Notes under the pieces: model-generated
Told to the model about the DNA's origin: nothing
Database searches by the model: none
What the model saw: the letters and a program-made list of their open reading frames with translations, nothing else
Shown: one piece after another, positions 1 to 12,400 of the stretch
Layout: the number at the start of each line of letters is the position of its first letter
Numbering within the stretch: position 1 is the stretch's first letter
Program-made: the position numbers and the translations under genes
NCBI GenBank assembly: GCA_026122225.1
Contig: JANEZZ010001642.1
Coordinates: forward strand, 1,736,001 to 1,800,000
DNA: 64,000 nt
Source: Heloderma charlesbogerti
Lineage: Eukaryota; Chordata; Lepidosauria; Squamata; Helodermatidae
Reading direction: 5' to 3'

Positions 1-71
1 AAACAGCTTCACTTCTTGCCTCAAAAACAATTCCTGTGTGATGGCCATATATACTGCCACTTCCAGTATAG

Positions 72-107
72 CTTATTCTCAAAGTAAGTGTGCATAGGAT
101 TGCAGCA
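72..107 (+). repeat. H2 MITE fragment
   Basis: A half-copy of the palindromic family called H2 here, whose halves read AAGTAAGTGTGCATAGGATTG. It matches the right half of the fuller copies near 22.7 kb and 57.6 kb. It is the only clear transposon piece in the RNF220 intron 2 portion. Confidence 0.6.
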
Positions 108-3100
108 TTATCAATCTACCCAAATATCACACATAAAGTGTTGTGACATCTCTGTATCGACTCACACTTCCCTGCACTGTGTGCAGACAGAGATGGGACA
201 GTCAGTCATCAAGAGAAAACTATTTAGCTTAATCAAGTCTTCTGCATACATTTATTATTTATTTGTTACTTATTTCTAATGTTTATAAATCACACTCTGT
301 CATAAGGCACCCAAGGTTAAAATAGACACACACTATATTTTAATGATACGGCAATGGATGATTTCAGGAAGGAACCATACAGTTTTAATTACTGCTTGAT
401 TTTTAACCAAAAATGGTATAAACCATTAATACATATGTATTAATAGTTACATATTTTAAAAGGTGTTGTTACATTAATTTCTGGACCTGCAGAGAGGGAA
501 GAGAAGGTTAGGGAATTACTTTTTCCTGTTAGCCTCCATTGTGAGATAAAATATTCAATCCACCAGATATCTTTTGTACCCCCACATGAGCCGGGAGGAC
601 GGCAGGGAGTGATCAGATCGCTGGGGATCACTTTACAAGTAGCAAGCACTCAAAAACGTAAATTTCCAAGATTTTAAAACTTTCCCTATTCAGACTAGGA
701 ACTTAAGACAATAGGAAGGATCAGTCTCACAGGATGATGATGACAGAACATCAAAGTCCGGTTTTTGAAATAGGACAATTCCCAGAAAACGTAAGACAGG
801 AAGACCCATCTTTAATTTGACTTAACGTTTCATGAATTTATACTGACTGGATTTGAAAGATAAAAGATTGGATACAATACTGATTATTTTTCTGTATGTT
901 GTTGAATTAGTGTATTTTATTTTTATATGGCAATATCTAACTTTGTTCTTTTCTTGACATTGTTGGGGCAAACTACACATTACACCCAAATGCATATAAA
1001 GACCTTGATGTTAATTTTTAAAATAAAAAGCAGCTTTGGGAAGATGATATTTGGAGGGGGAAGGAGGTGCTTAGGTTAGTTACATCAGCCGTCCAACCCC
1101 AACTATTTTTCTGTCTGTGGAGTTCAGATACTTGTTTACCATCTGACAAGCACAGACAACTCTGAAGTCAAAATCACAAATGAAGCCATGAGAGTCAGCA
1201 TTGTTCATCCTTTCCTGTATTACATGTTATAGCCACTATGTTGAGGCTACTTTAAAAAATTCTGGGTGGCAGCTATTTCCATATGGTGACCCTTCCTTGT
1301 ACAGTGGCTGTCTATGTGTACTAGTGATCTTCCTTTTGCAGACACTGTGGTGGTGGGCTGAAATTATCTGATTCACATGGCTAGCTAGTGCACACGAGCA
1401 GCTCACAATGTAGACCAAGTTAAAGTGGTCTATGTGGCAACCATAATACGTAAACTAATCTTCATTTATTAATGGAATAGGGCTATGCTAGCTATCTAGG
1501 TCTTTACAGATTTTCAAGCAACATTTTATCCATAATGCTTTATGAACTACCTCTGATCCAGTATCAGTAACATGATATCCTGTCCTACCTTAACAGATGG
1601 GCGATAATCTTGCTATGGGAGCATAACCATGCTGCTGTTCGTATAGGTTTTCAAATGCAGCTGGACATTGTGTCACTCATCACTAGGAAAGTCACTTGCA
1701 CTGTCCAATAGGTATCCAACAGTCATGGAATCACATGCCACATAAAATTCACCGTTGCAACAAATGCTCTACATAAGAAGCATATTTTCTCTGAGACAAA
1801 CCTGTGGTTTAAGTCCTGGAAAAATGTGATATCCCCACAACAGAAATGCTACCTGGAGGAAAGACGTCTATGCGCTCTGTAACAAATAAGTAACAAATGT
1901 ACGTTTCATGTACGGTTAACTGATCTTCTCAAAAGCTCTTATTTTATTTTTTTTAACCAGCTCTTTTACCCATATTTTGTAGTATTACACTCACTATAGG
2001 AGGTAAATAAATATAAAAATCCTATAATTACTATGGATTTTTGAGGGCAACTAAATCTCTACATTTTAGTAAGTAAAATTAATAATATAATGCAAGAAAG
2101 AGAGTTCCAAAACAACTAACTTGCACACCACTGAACTTGTTTATTTTATTAAATAAAGACAAATAGCTGAAGTAGTGACTTGTGCAGTGTAGCCATCACA
2201 GACTGTTTTATTTATTTACTGGTGTAATTACCTGTTTGAATGCTCTTAAATTTCAGGAGCATATGGCACAATCATAGCTCACTACATCCTGGGAAACTTA
2301 AGAAAGCTGGGGTTGAGAAAGAATGTAAAAAAGAAATCACTGCACGATCAAGTCAATCAGCTCAGCTACTTCTCTGAATCTACCCTTTGTTTCATTAATT
2401 CATAGCAGTCCATAATATTCTTTTATGGATACTATTTTATGAGTATTACACTGTCCAACAACAATGACTGTCAGAGCCAGCCACCAAAGACAACGCAATA
2501 CATTTTGATGCCAAAGGCAAAAATTATAAACAGTGCCCCTCTCCCCATCATCATGATGGTGAAAATAAAATAATAAACATTAACAGTACTCATAAGTATG
2601 TCACCTGAGGCAGGTCACCTCAGTCTGCCTAGTGTTGGATGGAGGTCATTATTCCTACTTTTAGATCATATCAAAAAGCATAAGCCACAAAATTAGTCCC
2701 AACTTCCAGTGCTCTGAAATCCCAAAAAAGATTTTCCCTTCCTACAATTCAAAGGAAATATGTATTCTAACAGAAGACTCCAGTCATACTCAGTTTTTAA
2801 TTTCATCTGTTGAGGAGCAGACTTCAGCTACCAGGTTTTGGGGCATGCTTTTAGGATTTGTGAAAAGGGTTGGATTTGTTCAAAAAGCAAAAGAGATTAA
2901 GAGTTCATCCTGCCCATAGATAATAAATCCATAAGCGTTCATGCAAATACAAACATGAACACACAGTGGAAAGAAGGACAATAAACATTTAGTGCCCATA
3001 TGTGCCCCCTTCCCAGTTGTGGACAGATAAACACAACGTTTATATCTTGCTCAGTGCTCCTTGGAGCCACAGTTACAAGCCCTCAGAGTTCCCCATAAAA

Positions 3101-6100
3101 CAGCAACAAGCAGGAGTCTAAAAGGAAGAAGAAGGAGCAGCTAAATCACTACCATTTTCCAGCAAATAAGAAATCTGGCTGTGTGGCAGAGACTGTGTGG
3201 GGAAACATTGAGAGGCTCAAACAACCCCAGCCCTCCCCCACAAATGATCAATTAAAAGCCTTCCTTCTGCCAAGAGCCAGGCAAAGACAGGCAAGCGACT
3301 GCTGCAAAGAAAACGGTCCTCCCGATCAGTTCTGCATGACAATTGACGGGAAGGGGCAGGCAGCAAAGCCCATCCTCTCACCATGGTGATTAGGCATTCC
3401 AAGTGTGCAAGATAGCCCCAGCTAACATAAAGAGAAAGAGAAGCTGGAGACCAGCGGATGCGAGCCAGGGCCAGATGGTCCTGCAGCCGGCAGAACTGGA
3501 GCAGCTCACACCCAGCTCTCCGCCACTTTAACAGCCCAAACGTTTCTTTATTCCAACATAACAATTAAACAGAGCAACATGACAAGGAGTCTCGGCAACA
3601 GTTTGCTGCGGGGAGGAATGGAAGAGTAGCCAAAATGCAGGAATAAAGGTGTGAGAAAGAGGCTGCCTGTGAGCCCAAATGGAGTCTGAGCTCTGACAAA
3701 TCAGTACAAATATGGAATGACTCTACTGAAATCCATGAGTTTCCACTGGCATAACAAATACCAAAATCTACCCTATCAGGATGGACTTTCTCTGTATCTG
3801 CAATTCTGTTTTCACTCATCTAAAACTCACAGAGGATACTCACACATACACAAACAGACTCTTTAGAAATGGAGCCATTTCCACTTGCTTTATTTTCACT
3901 ATCCTTCTAAATAATGCCAATTTCAGATTATGTCCAATAGCTGTTGACAACATGGTTTTACTTTCCTTCTAGCTCCTAATTTAACACATTTAAAACATGG
4001 CATATCGTAGAAAAGGCTCTCAACATATACTTGCAAACAAAAACAAACTTCATGTCTACATTTTGCATGTGGAGTAATCAGAATAATAGTAGGCCCTAGT
4101 CTGGAAATACCTGGACAGCATGTGCTCTGCTGAGGTAGCCAGAACTAAAATGAAACTTGAATCAGTTATATGCTAAGAGAAAAGAAAAACCAGGAATTAA
4201 TACATTAATAATTCCTGCTTGCAACTTAAACAGAACAGCGCATTGAATTGTTCTCAAACATTTCCATTCATTACTTTCAAAGTTACAAGTTGCAGAAGTG
4301 ATTTTCAAAAGCAATCCAAATTTGAAGTCCAAACAAGAAGTTCACTCCCTACCATAATGCCAAATTTTAAGGAAAAACGGAAGTATGAATGAGCTGATGG
4401 TGCCTTGTTCCCAATACCTCTCACCTAGACTGCCAATTTCGTTACATGTTTCATTATACAACCATGAAAAAAATAAGCCCACTGTTGACGAATTGCTAGA
4501 AAGAAGCAGAGATTTCAGAAAAGCCCCTGAAAATCAATTCATATCATTCTTAAAATTAATAAAGGGACTGCTACGGTGACCCATATTACAGGTGTGAAAG
4601 ACAAGGCTCAAAGAAATTCTAACTTTGGTCAATACAGCCTGCTTCTTCAACGACAGACTAAACTTTAAAGAGATAACTACAATAAAGAACAAAAATGTCC
4701 CAAAGAAACAAAAATAAGCACCATTTGTAGACTCAAAATAAAGGCCAGATATTGCAAGTAACTCTGGGTATACAGGAGACAACACAATCTGGAGTTGGCC
4801 TAAATTAACAAAGGGGGAAACAACCAAGTCGCTTTGCCCAGCAGGAAAATTTCTTCTGCCACAATCCAGGTGTTTCTGTGGGCCTCTCTGCCTGCTCCTT
4901 CTGTTGACTGTGGTGACTAGTCCGTGGGGAGTAGCAGTCAAACAATTTATTTTAGAAACCAGAGAATAAAGAAAGTTTTTAAAAAGAGAGTTATAGGTAT
5001 CTGTCACACAGGGATACAGCGTTTATATCTACTCCAGCTGGAAGCTTCCACACTAATGAGGCTACATTTATTTGAAGAACCCCACGGAATGTGTCCGTAG
5101 ATGTCTGAGCAATGCATATGCAGTGTTAAGCAGTGTTCTATAAATGTAATTAGCACTCTCAATGGAAATCTCAACAGAGCTACCTGGACAAAATGTTTGT
5201 CTTAACAAACAACATTGCATATCGTTTGTGCACAACTCCTGCAGGTTAGGCTCTGACTTTCCTGGAGCCATGGAGATCCATAGGGAAGAAGAAAATGTAC
5301 TAAGGTACTGATAAACTCTCTTCTGGAACCAGATTGCAAAATAATCATTAGCATATGATAAATTCAGGTGACACCTCCCATTAGATTTTTTCCTGTCACT
5401 TACCTGGGGTACAACTGCATATGTGTAAAATGTAAAATCTGCAAAATCTGCAAAATATTACATCTGTGATTCTATCCAATAAACTATGTAATTTCTTGCA
5501 AGCTAAAAACATTCTGGAGGCAGAAGCTAAAACTCTGATCTGTTATACCAATGTAAATATCCTTAATGACTTTTCAAGTGGTATGAGAATCAATCCAGAT
5601 TTACACCACTAATTAACGGAGATAAGAATCTAACCTCATGGGAATATAAACACACTAAGTATCACTCTTAGTTAGTATCTAATTAATAAAATGAAATGCC
5701 CACATCTGTATCTGTATAGAGACATACTTTCCCCTTTATTAGATCCTGCTAGTATCGCAGAACACCTTGGACAGCATTTCTGTAAAAAAAATTTAAAAAA
5801 ACAACAACTACCACACCCTACAACCCTATTTTCCAGGAGTTTAAATGCCCATATTGCATTCTTTTTCTTAAAATCAAAGGGACCAGTTAGTGAGAAATCC
5901 AACTTTGAAATTACAAGAAACAAAAAAAAATGAATATAGTCTGTTGGTGGCGGCACAAGGAACGTTATGTGTTGCAATTAAAGTTATTCACCCGTCATGT
6001 GGTCTGATTCCTTTGCAGTATTTGGGAAAATACAAATAAACAGTAGAGCCCGGCAATTCTGTAGGGTGTCTATTGGAGGCATAAAGGGTTTGCTGATCTG

Positions 6101-6545
6101 ATGGCTTTTACTGCCCCCGCCAATACACTTTTGCTGACCAGCCTGTCTATACAACCATTTCTCTGCAATGTATGTTAGGGTGGTGGTGAAAAGAATCCTT
6201 GTTTCACAGAAAGGTTTGTGTATACAGTTTGTGAAAGAAAATGGAGACAGCTTTTTAGGGGTCAATGACTAGGAATTTATAAAAGCCCAAAATGACACAT
6301 TTACATACATGCAAATATGTGTGCACAGCTCTGCTTGTGTTCAGAACAATGGAGTCACTAGAAAGTTATGTCAGTCCTCAGATACATCCTAGAAACTACT
6401 AACAAAGAATATTTCAATCATGGAACATGCACCATGTTCTTGTCTGAAATACTGAACAGGAATATATGCTTTATGAAATCATATCTAAACATGCCAAGGG
6501 TATGTGAAGGTCATCATTAGGTGCAACTATGGGAGAGCTCACTTG

Positions 6546-6590
6546 CGCTCGCGCGCGCTCTCTCTCTCTCTCTCTCTCACACACACTCAC
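6546..6590. repeat. compound CG/CT/CA microsatellite
   Basis: Alternating GC dinucleotides pass into a (CT)n run and then into (CA)n and CTCACA. This is simple-sequence DNA within RNF220 intron 2. Confidence 0.9.
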
Positions 6591-7830
6591 AGTTAAAATT
6601 AAAATAAAATCTCTAAAACCCTTGACTATTAAAACAATGCTTTAACTAGATGAGAGTCAATATTTGGCCCCAGAGCTAGAACTAGTCAGTCTCCAATATT
6701 TTATATTTCACCTAGGCCCATTGGGTACTAAGTCAGTTTTGGTTTTGCTCCCATGAGAGCATTATAAATTCAAACCAATTTGTATTTATTTTTATGACAA
6801 TGAAAGGAAAATCAAGAAAGAAAACTTTCTGTATCTTGACACCTTTCAAAGCAATCTGCATAGTTTTAATCAGTTTAATTTGTTTTTAATCTCTCCATAT
6901 AAGCCCTTGTTCTCCTTTAGATGTCATATTTTAGCTGATTCATCTATTTACTATCTGAGGATTCATCAAAACTTCTAATAGCAAAGTCATTAAAAGGAAG
7001 ATCTAGCCCTTCTGAATAGATATTAATCCACCATTCCACCCCCTTTCTAAATATTGTACAATTTTTCTCATTCGTGCCACTTTCTAACAGGAGCAGGTTA
7101 ACAAGATGCAATATTCAACATACTGTAGAAATATTTAATTGGCAGGGCAGCTTTTTATACTGTTATCTTTCACTATACATGATCAGCATGAGTTTCGTAT
7201 CTATAGACAGGTTATACTTAAATTGGCAAGTTATACTTTCCCAAATTATTAGTTATCTTTAGTCATGGCAATACTATCTTTCCTTCACTTTCAAAATATA
7301 TTAATATTTTCACCCTAGATCTCACACAGTTACAATACACACCCTTTCAATTGTTGCACTCAGGTATCAAAGACAAAAAAAACACATGCAAGCAGCTCTA
7401 ACAGAGCTTAAGCCACACTAGGGGAAGAGAGCATACACATCTGTAGTGCAACATGTAGCTTCTGTCTTGAAGAGGGAATCATTCCACACTTACAAACGTT
7501 GACATAAAAGACACACTCATGGCATATTTCAAAACCAAAGAGCGATGGATTTACAAGGCAGGTTGATTTTATGGTGACTTTTATTGACAAGGAACGTGGG
7601 CTTTCGGCAGATGCCTCGTAGCACTGGGAAGTTAACACAGTGCCTAATTCAAGGAGACAGCCCGAGGAAGCAGCACCGACAGGGGAACGAGCGCAACAAC
7701 GTCTCTATTACTCTCTTCGGCATCATAAAGGAGGAGAAGAAAAATGGTATCCAGGAGGGAACAGGGAAGCTGCGATGCAGGCTTTTTTTCTTTCTTTTTA
7801 AATCAATGCTTCTTCCCCCAACCCACCCTT

Positions 7831-7869
7831 CAAAAAAAGTAAAAAAAAAAAAAGGGGGGGGGAGGGGGC
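7831..7869. repeat. poly-A / poly-G low-complexity tract
   Basis: An A-rich run is followed directly by a G-rich run on the plus strand. No coding capacity is seen; the overlapping frames are low-complexity shadows. Confidence 0.85.
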
Positions 7870-8666
7870 AAGGCACCATAAGAAATAATAAAGAGACCCA
7901 CATGAGAAAAAAGCCTCAGCTCAGCATCTAAGCTGAGACCTGATGTATCTTCAGTTTCTTATATGGGGTACCACTTGATCTACTCTCCCCACAGCAGGGC
8001 AGCTCATGGCACTTATGAGGAAGGGGATCAGCAGTGAGAGAGGAATGCTGCAACAGGCATTGCTCCTCTAAGGTAACTAATGCAGATAACAGGTCTGCGA
8101 ATGTCACTTCCAAATTTGCAGAAGGTACTAGAGAAAACACCTCTACCCATTTAAAAGTTATTAGCACAGGTGTGCAACTTGCCTAGAGCATCACCAGATC
8201 TCTCTCTTTCACTGTTTTGACGATAGGGCTTAAGTTAGCTTATGTTAAAACATCCAATAAAATGACTTTACACTGATCTGAGACACTGAATATATGAAGA
8301 ACGGGTTGGAGGGGGGGGAAGTTTTAAAAGAAAGTAGGGCAACGTTCTTCACAGAAAAGACAAGCTCCCTGAAACAGATGTTTCAAGGTACCTAGAGGGG
8401 AATTAAGCTCTAACACATTCACAACACAGAATCTTTCCCCCTTTTCTGGAATGCTGGTGGTTTTTCTGAAGTTCAGCACCCAATCTAGTATGAAAAGAAC
8501 AACTTCATTGCAGATTCCCTTCAATCCACCTCCCTCTATGATCCATCAACATGCACTTAAAGAAAAGCTGGACAACTATTATGTGCCTCTTAGACACCTC
8601 CTAGTATTACAGAACACACTTGTTGAGCATTTCAACAGCCCAGTTAAGCAAAGTTGAGGTACTTAC

Positions 8667-9291
8667 ATCTATCGTTTCGGTCCTCAGGGCTGGATGAGGT
8701 CTCCCGGTCTGAAATGAGGCCAGAGACAGCAAAGATCTTTTTCCCCGTGTCATCAACTTTGAGGGAGCCGGGAGAGCCAGATGGTAACTGGGCTCCAAAC
8801 TCATACTCCTTGCCATCAGCATCTGAGAAGCGAAGGTGGGGAGAGTCAGTATCATGGCAGTTCTTCAGGCGCTTGGCAGGTGTAAAAGCCGACTGGTAAC
8901 TCTCCCTGTCCTCAGTGGAGGCAAAGGGACGGAAGGCCCCAACACCGCTGTGGTTCAGCATGCTGATTGGGGTGCAGTCCAGATTGGGGGGAGCAAACTG
9001 GGGATGGAGATGCAGCAAGGAAGGTGGAAAATCACGGTTGGTGAATGCTCCTGGCACCCCACCTTGCCGGTGATACATGGAGGCAAAAGTATAGGAGCCA
9101 TTGGTGAACGGGATGTGTACATCCTTGTCCACTGACACAGGGACGCCAAAGGGCCTTGGCTGCTGGCAAGGGATCGAAGCATCACGGCTGGCTTCAGCAG
9201 TGGAAGCAAGAACCATCAGGGCTGGAGATGCCAGAGGATTGGGAAGGTAGGAGGAGTTTTCCATCTTGAAGGCTGCCCGGTGTAAGTCCAT
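8667..9291 (-). CDS. RNF220: RNF220 first coding exon (N-terminal 208 codons, partial gene)
   Basis: This exon encodes the N-terminus of RNF220, a RING-type E3 ubiquitin ligase. Family knowledge: RNF220 ubiquitinates Sin3B, supports beta-catenin stability with USP7, and works with ZC4H2 in Shh/Gli-dependent neural patterning. The translation starts MDLHRAAFKMENSSYLPNP and continues with the Pro/Ser-rich low-complexity stretch and the SPEDRNDR segment that I recognise from vertebrate RNF220. The RING domain lies near the C-terminus, in exons outside this window. The ATG at 9291-9289 is the first in-frame ATG of the exon. Its Kozak context is weak at -3 but has G at +4; the in-frame ATG ten codons on (KMENSS) has a better context. 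The exon ends at 8667 with a codon split after its first base, and GTAAGT follows (8666-8661). The 625 coding bases equal 208 codons plus one base, as the split requires. No frame disruption is seen, so this is a functional gene. Confidence 0.96.
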
Positions 9292-9408
9292 CGAAGTCTC
9301 TTTCTTTGACAGGGCCGCAAGGGAAATGGCCTTCCCTGGATGGAAAACAAAGCAATGTCTGAGTGTAGAGCTAGGGGATCTCACTGGGGCCTCATCACCA
9401 TCCCAAAG
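9292..9408 (-). other. RNF220: RNF220 5' UTR part of exon 2 with acceptor and uORF
   Basis: On the minus strand a pyrimidine-rich tract followed by CAG ends at 9409, so the exon should begin at 9408. The 117 bases up to the start codon are 5' UTR. They contain a six-codon upstream ORF (ATG at 9401-9399, TGA at 9383-9381) only a few bases inside the exon. That uORF could lower translation of the main frame. The acceptor is inferred from consensus, not from transcripts. Confidence 0.75.
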
Positions 9409-12400
9409 CTGTGGAGAAAAAGAATAGAAAAGAAAAAATAGTAAGTTTTGTCAGGCAGTTTTTGGCAGGTGGCTGTCCTGAATGTAGCAAGAAAATTGTG
9501 TGAGCCAGAACCAAACCACCTCTTTTAGAAATCAAACGGGAAGTTCACAAGTGACTGGAAGGGCCTCCAACTCCCTCTAAGGGTGTGCCTGCACAAGTCT
9601 TTCTTTTGCTCACAATTCACAGCTTTACTGCCAATCTTAAAATTCAACAGAAGATCTGCAAAGGTGGATAAAATGTGGCATAAGAGAACCAAACACCAAC
9701 AGTATTCTGCAACTCATGCAGACAATGCAACATGCTCTGCCCTCACTATCCTCTCCTGCCATACCGAATGGCAAGGGACCAGTGCAGGTTCAGATCAAGC
9801 CACATGTGACTGGTTGGGACTGAATGCTCTGAATGAGCGCATCTGATCCCCACAAAGACAATATATGGGACAATAAATGTCTCTGATGAGCAAATGAAAG
9901 ACAAACTGACTCCTGCCAGACAAATATCAGGAGAAAAAAAACTTGTTGAGGAGTCTGAAAACCTATGTTGGTAACTATTGGGGTTAGTGTCTGAAAAAAC
10001 AACAATAAAACAAATAAAGCATAAATTATTCACAACTTACAAATGAAGATTTGTACATGTACTTACATAATCCATGAATGCATATATAATGTGGATAGCA
10101 TGTCTTTTCTGTTTTAGTGTGCACATTTACCTGTGCAGAAACACACACACGTTTCACATTATCCTAAAGCAGTGAATGTGGGAACAAACATCATGTGCAC
10201 TCTATACATTTCTAAGTATTCGCTGTATTCGTTCATGTGTGTGCGTGTGTATTTTTATTGTTAAGGAAAGCAGCACCAACTTCATCAATAAAGTGCTTGG
10301 CGTCTCTGCCAATATCTAAAATCATAATTGGTGCCTGTGCCATCTGATCTCTCACAAGCATCTGCCTTTTAGGTTGAGGACAGCACAAAACAGTAATTTT
10401 ACTTCCTAATGTGCTCATGCTTAAGTAGATTTGCTCACTGTCCTAGACATGCCATTAACATCTACAGAAAAAATGTTAACATTTCTAGGCTTACTTTTCC
10501 TCTGAAACTACTTAAAGTCCAAAACATAACCTGACAAAAAAAATACAATACATATATGTACATTGGTATATATGTATAAATAGTAACATAAACTTTCTTC
10601 TAACCCTCTTCGGAGGTGAAATCAGAATTCTTTTCCCTTTCTTCATAAGAAACCTAGAATCCTTTTTTTAAGCTTCCACTACCAGCCTTTCATAATGCCA
10701 CAATGCACTTTAATATACAAGGACTGTTACTTTAAAACAATATACTAGCCTTGCAGCACTCAAAAGGCCACCAAAAATCATATAATAAAAAAGCTGTTAC
10801 AAAATGTGCCTGTTAGTTCCAGAAGGTCAGACATAGCAAATAAAACTTACTGAAAGAGTCTCTTTTCTAATGGAGTGGCTTTTGTATTCTGTGAATGAGC
10901 AAGCCTAGGTTAACAAACTCTATGGAATCCTGGCTGTGCCTTTCATGCAGTCTAGCAATAACATTTCCTTTTTTCCCATCCTGTACCCAGACGTTCAGTG
11001 ACTGTTATTAAGTGTGAAGGTGAGTGGGCATCATCTCGCCTCTTCCTCATTTGGCTCCCTTCCAGATACAGATCAGTGCTAAATTATCAGATTAGAGATC
11101 TCACATTAACAATGTTCTGTCTCTTCCAAATTTTAAATAACTTTTTGTCAAGTTCTAGCAGTGGACAAAGAGATGCCAAGGGCAGCCTGGACAGCATTCT
11201 TTTGGGTGATCTTGCCTTGTGGCTTTTGGCACAACTGATTTATCAAAGAAAACAAGCCAACAAATATAAAACCCAAAACTGCAATGACTGGTGAAGGTGG
11301 TATGTGGGGTGGGAAATCTAGGGATTTTAAAGCAAAAAAGAAAAGAAAAAGATACCCACTCAGATAAATAAACTATTAATATCTTAACTGACCTGTGAGA
11401 CTGATGGAAAACCATAGTCAATAAGATTTAAATAAAGGGGGTGGAGAGTGAGAGTGAGAGTGAACTGCTGATGCTTCTGAGCTGCTTTTCTATTTTTACT
11501 TGCACTGTCACCTCATTACGTTAAATGTATTTCATAAATTAGTAATCTGGAAGCTACACTTGACACTCCTGTAGGATACTGTGAATAATTTCAACTGCCT
11601 TATTCGTTCGCAAACTTCATTACATAGAGAATAAATCAACACACTACAATACTGCAACAGGCCAAGTTTAATTTTTTTTAACTCCTGCATTTTTTCATTT
11701 TCGCCTTGTCTCTTACCTTCTTTCCGCCTTCATACTATTATTCCCTATCACCACCATCATTAGAAGTATGTACAGATGAGGCTGCGGCAAGACCAGTCAT
11801 TATGAAAATCTATAGTTAATACACTCCCAATGTCAAAATGTCATTCGTTTTTAATATGGAACCCAAAATAAGAAAACTAACTGACCTGCTTAATTAAAAA
11901 AATATGGATTGCAGGATAACCAGCCTGATGAAACATTTGGGTGACTAGAAGGAAGCGGGCACAGCCAAAGTAAGTAACTGTTACTTTTCTGCCTCTATGC
12001 TGATTTTTTTTAATTTAGCACCCTGTGCAAATCCAGATTAAAATAACTCCAGCTATTGATCCAAGCAGTGGAATTGACATTAATTTTAGTTCACTTCTCA
12101 CTTTGCAAAGGGATCAATAGGAAGTAATAACAGCTGACATCCTCGCTGAAAGGAAGAGAAAAGACGGTCTAGCGACACAAATCGAAAAGCAACCAAATAA
12201 ATCAGCAGATACTTTTCCATGGCATCAGACAAACTCCAAACAGATTGCAAAAAGTCTCTGTTAAATTAACTAAACAAGGAGTGGAGGAGGCCAAGGGGGT
12301 GGAGATAAATCTATGAAGCTACATAACCTGTCCTCTGGGTATCTGGATTAGATGAACACACCAAAAACAATCTTCTGATAACTTATATTTTCAAAATTAC

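Larger units (their letters stand above)
1..8666 (-). other. RNF220: RNF220 intron 2 (5' part)
   Basis: The intron begins with GTAAGT on the minus strand at 8666 and runs past the window start. It is AT-rich with no further exon I can recognise. Transposon remnants are nearly absent: one short MITE fragment at 72-107, a CT/CA microsatellite near 6546, and A/G homopolymers near 7840 and 8312. Stretches such as 5060-5270, rich in TAAT and ATGCAT motifs, look like candidate conserved non-coding DNA, but no alignment was available. Confidence 0.7.

Noticed and set aside
3217..3564. 115-codon minus-strand frame in RNF220 intron 2
   Set aside because: It starts from a weak context, has no recognised similarity, and shows no splice or conservation evidence.
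7584..7931. Lys-rich 115-codon frame
   Set aside because: Driven by a poly-A/poly-G low-complexity tract.
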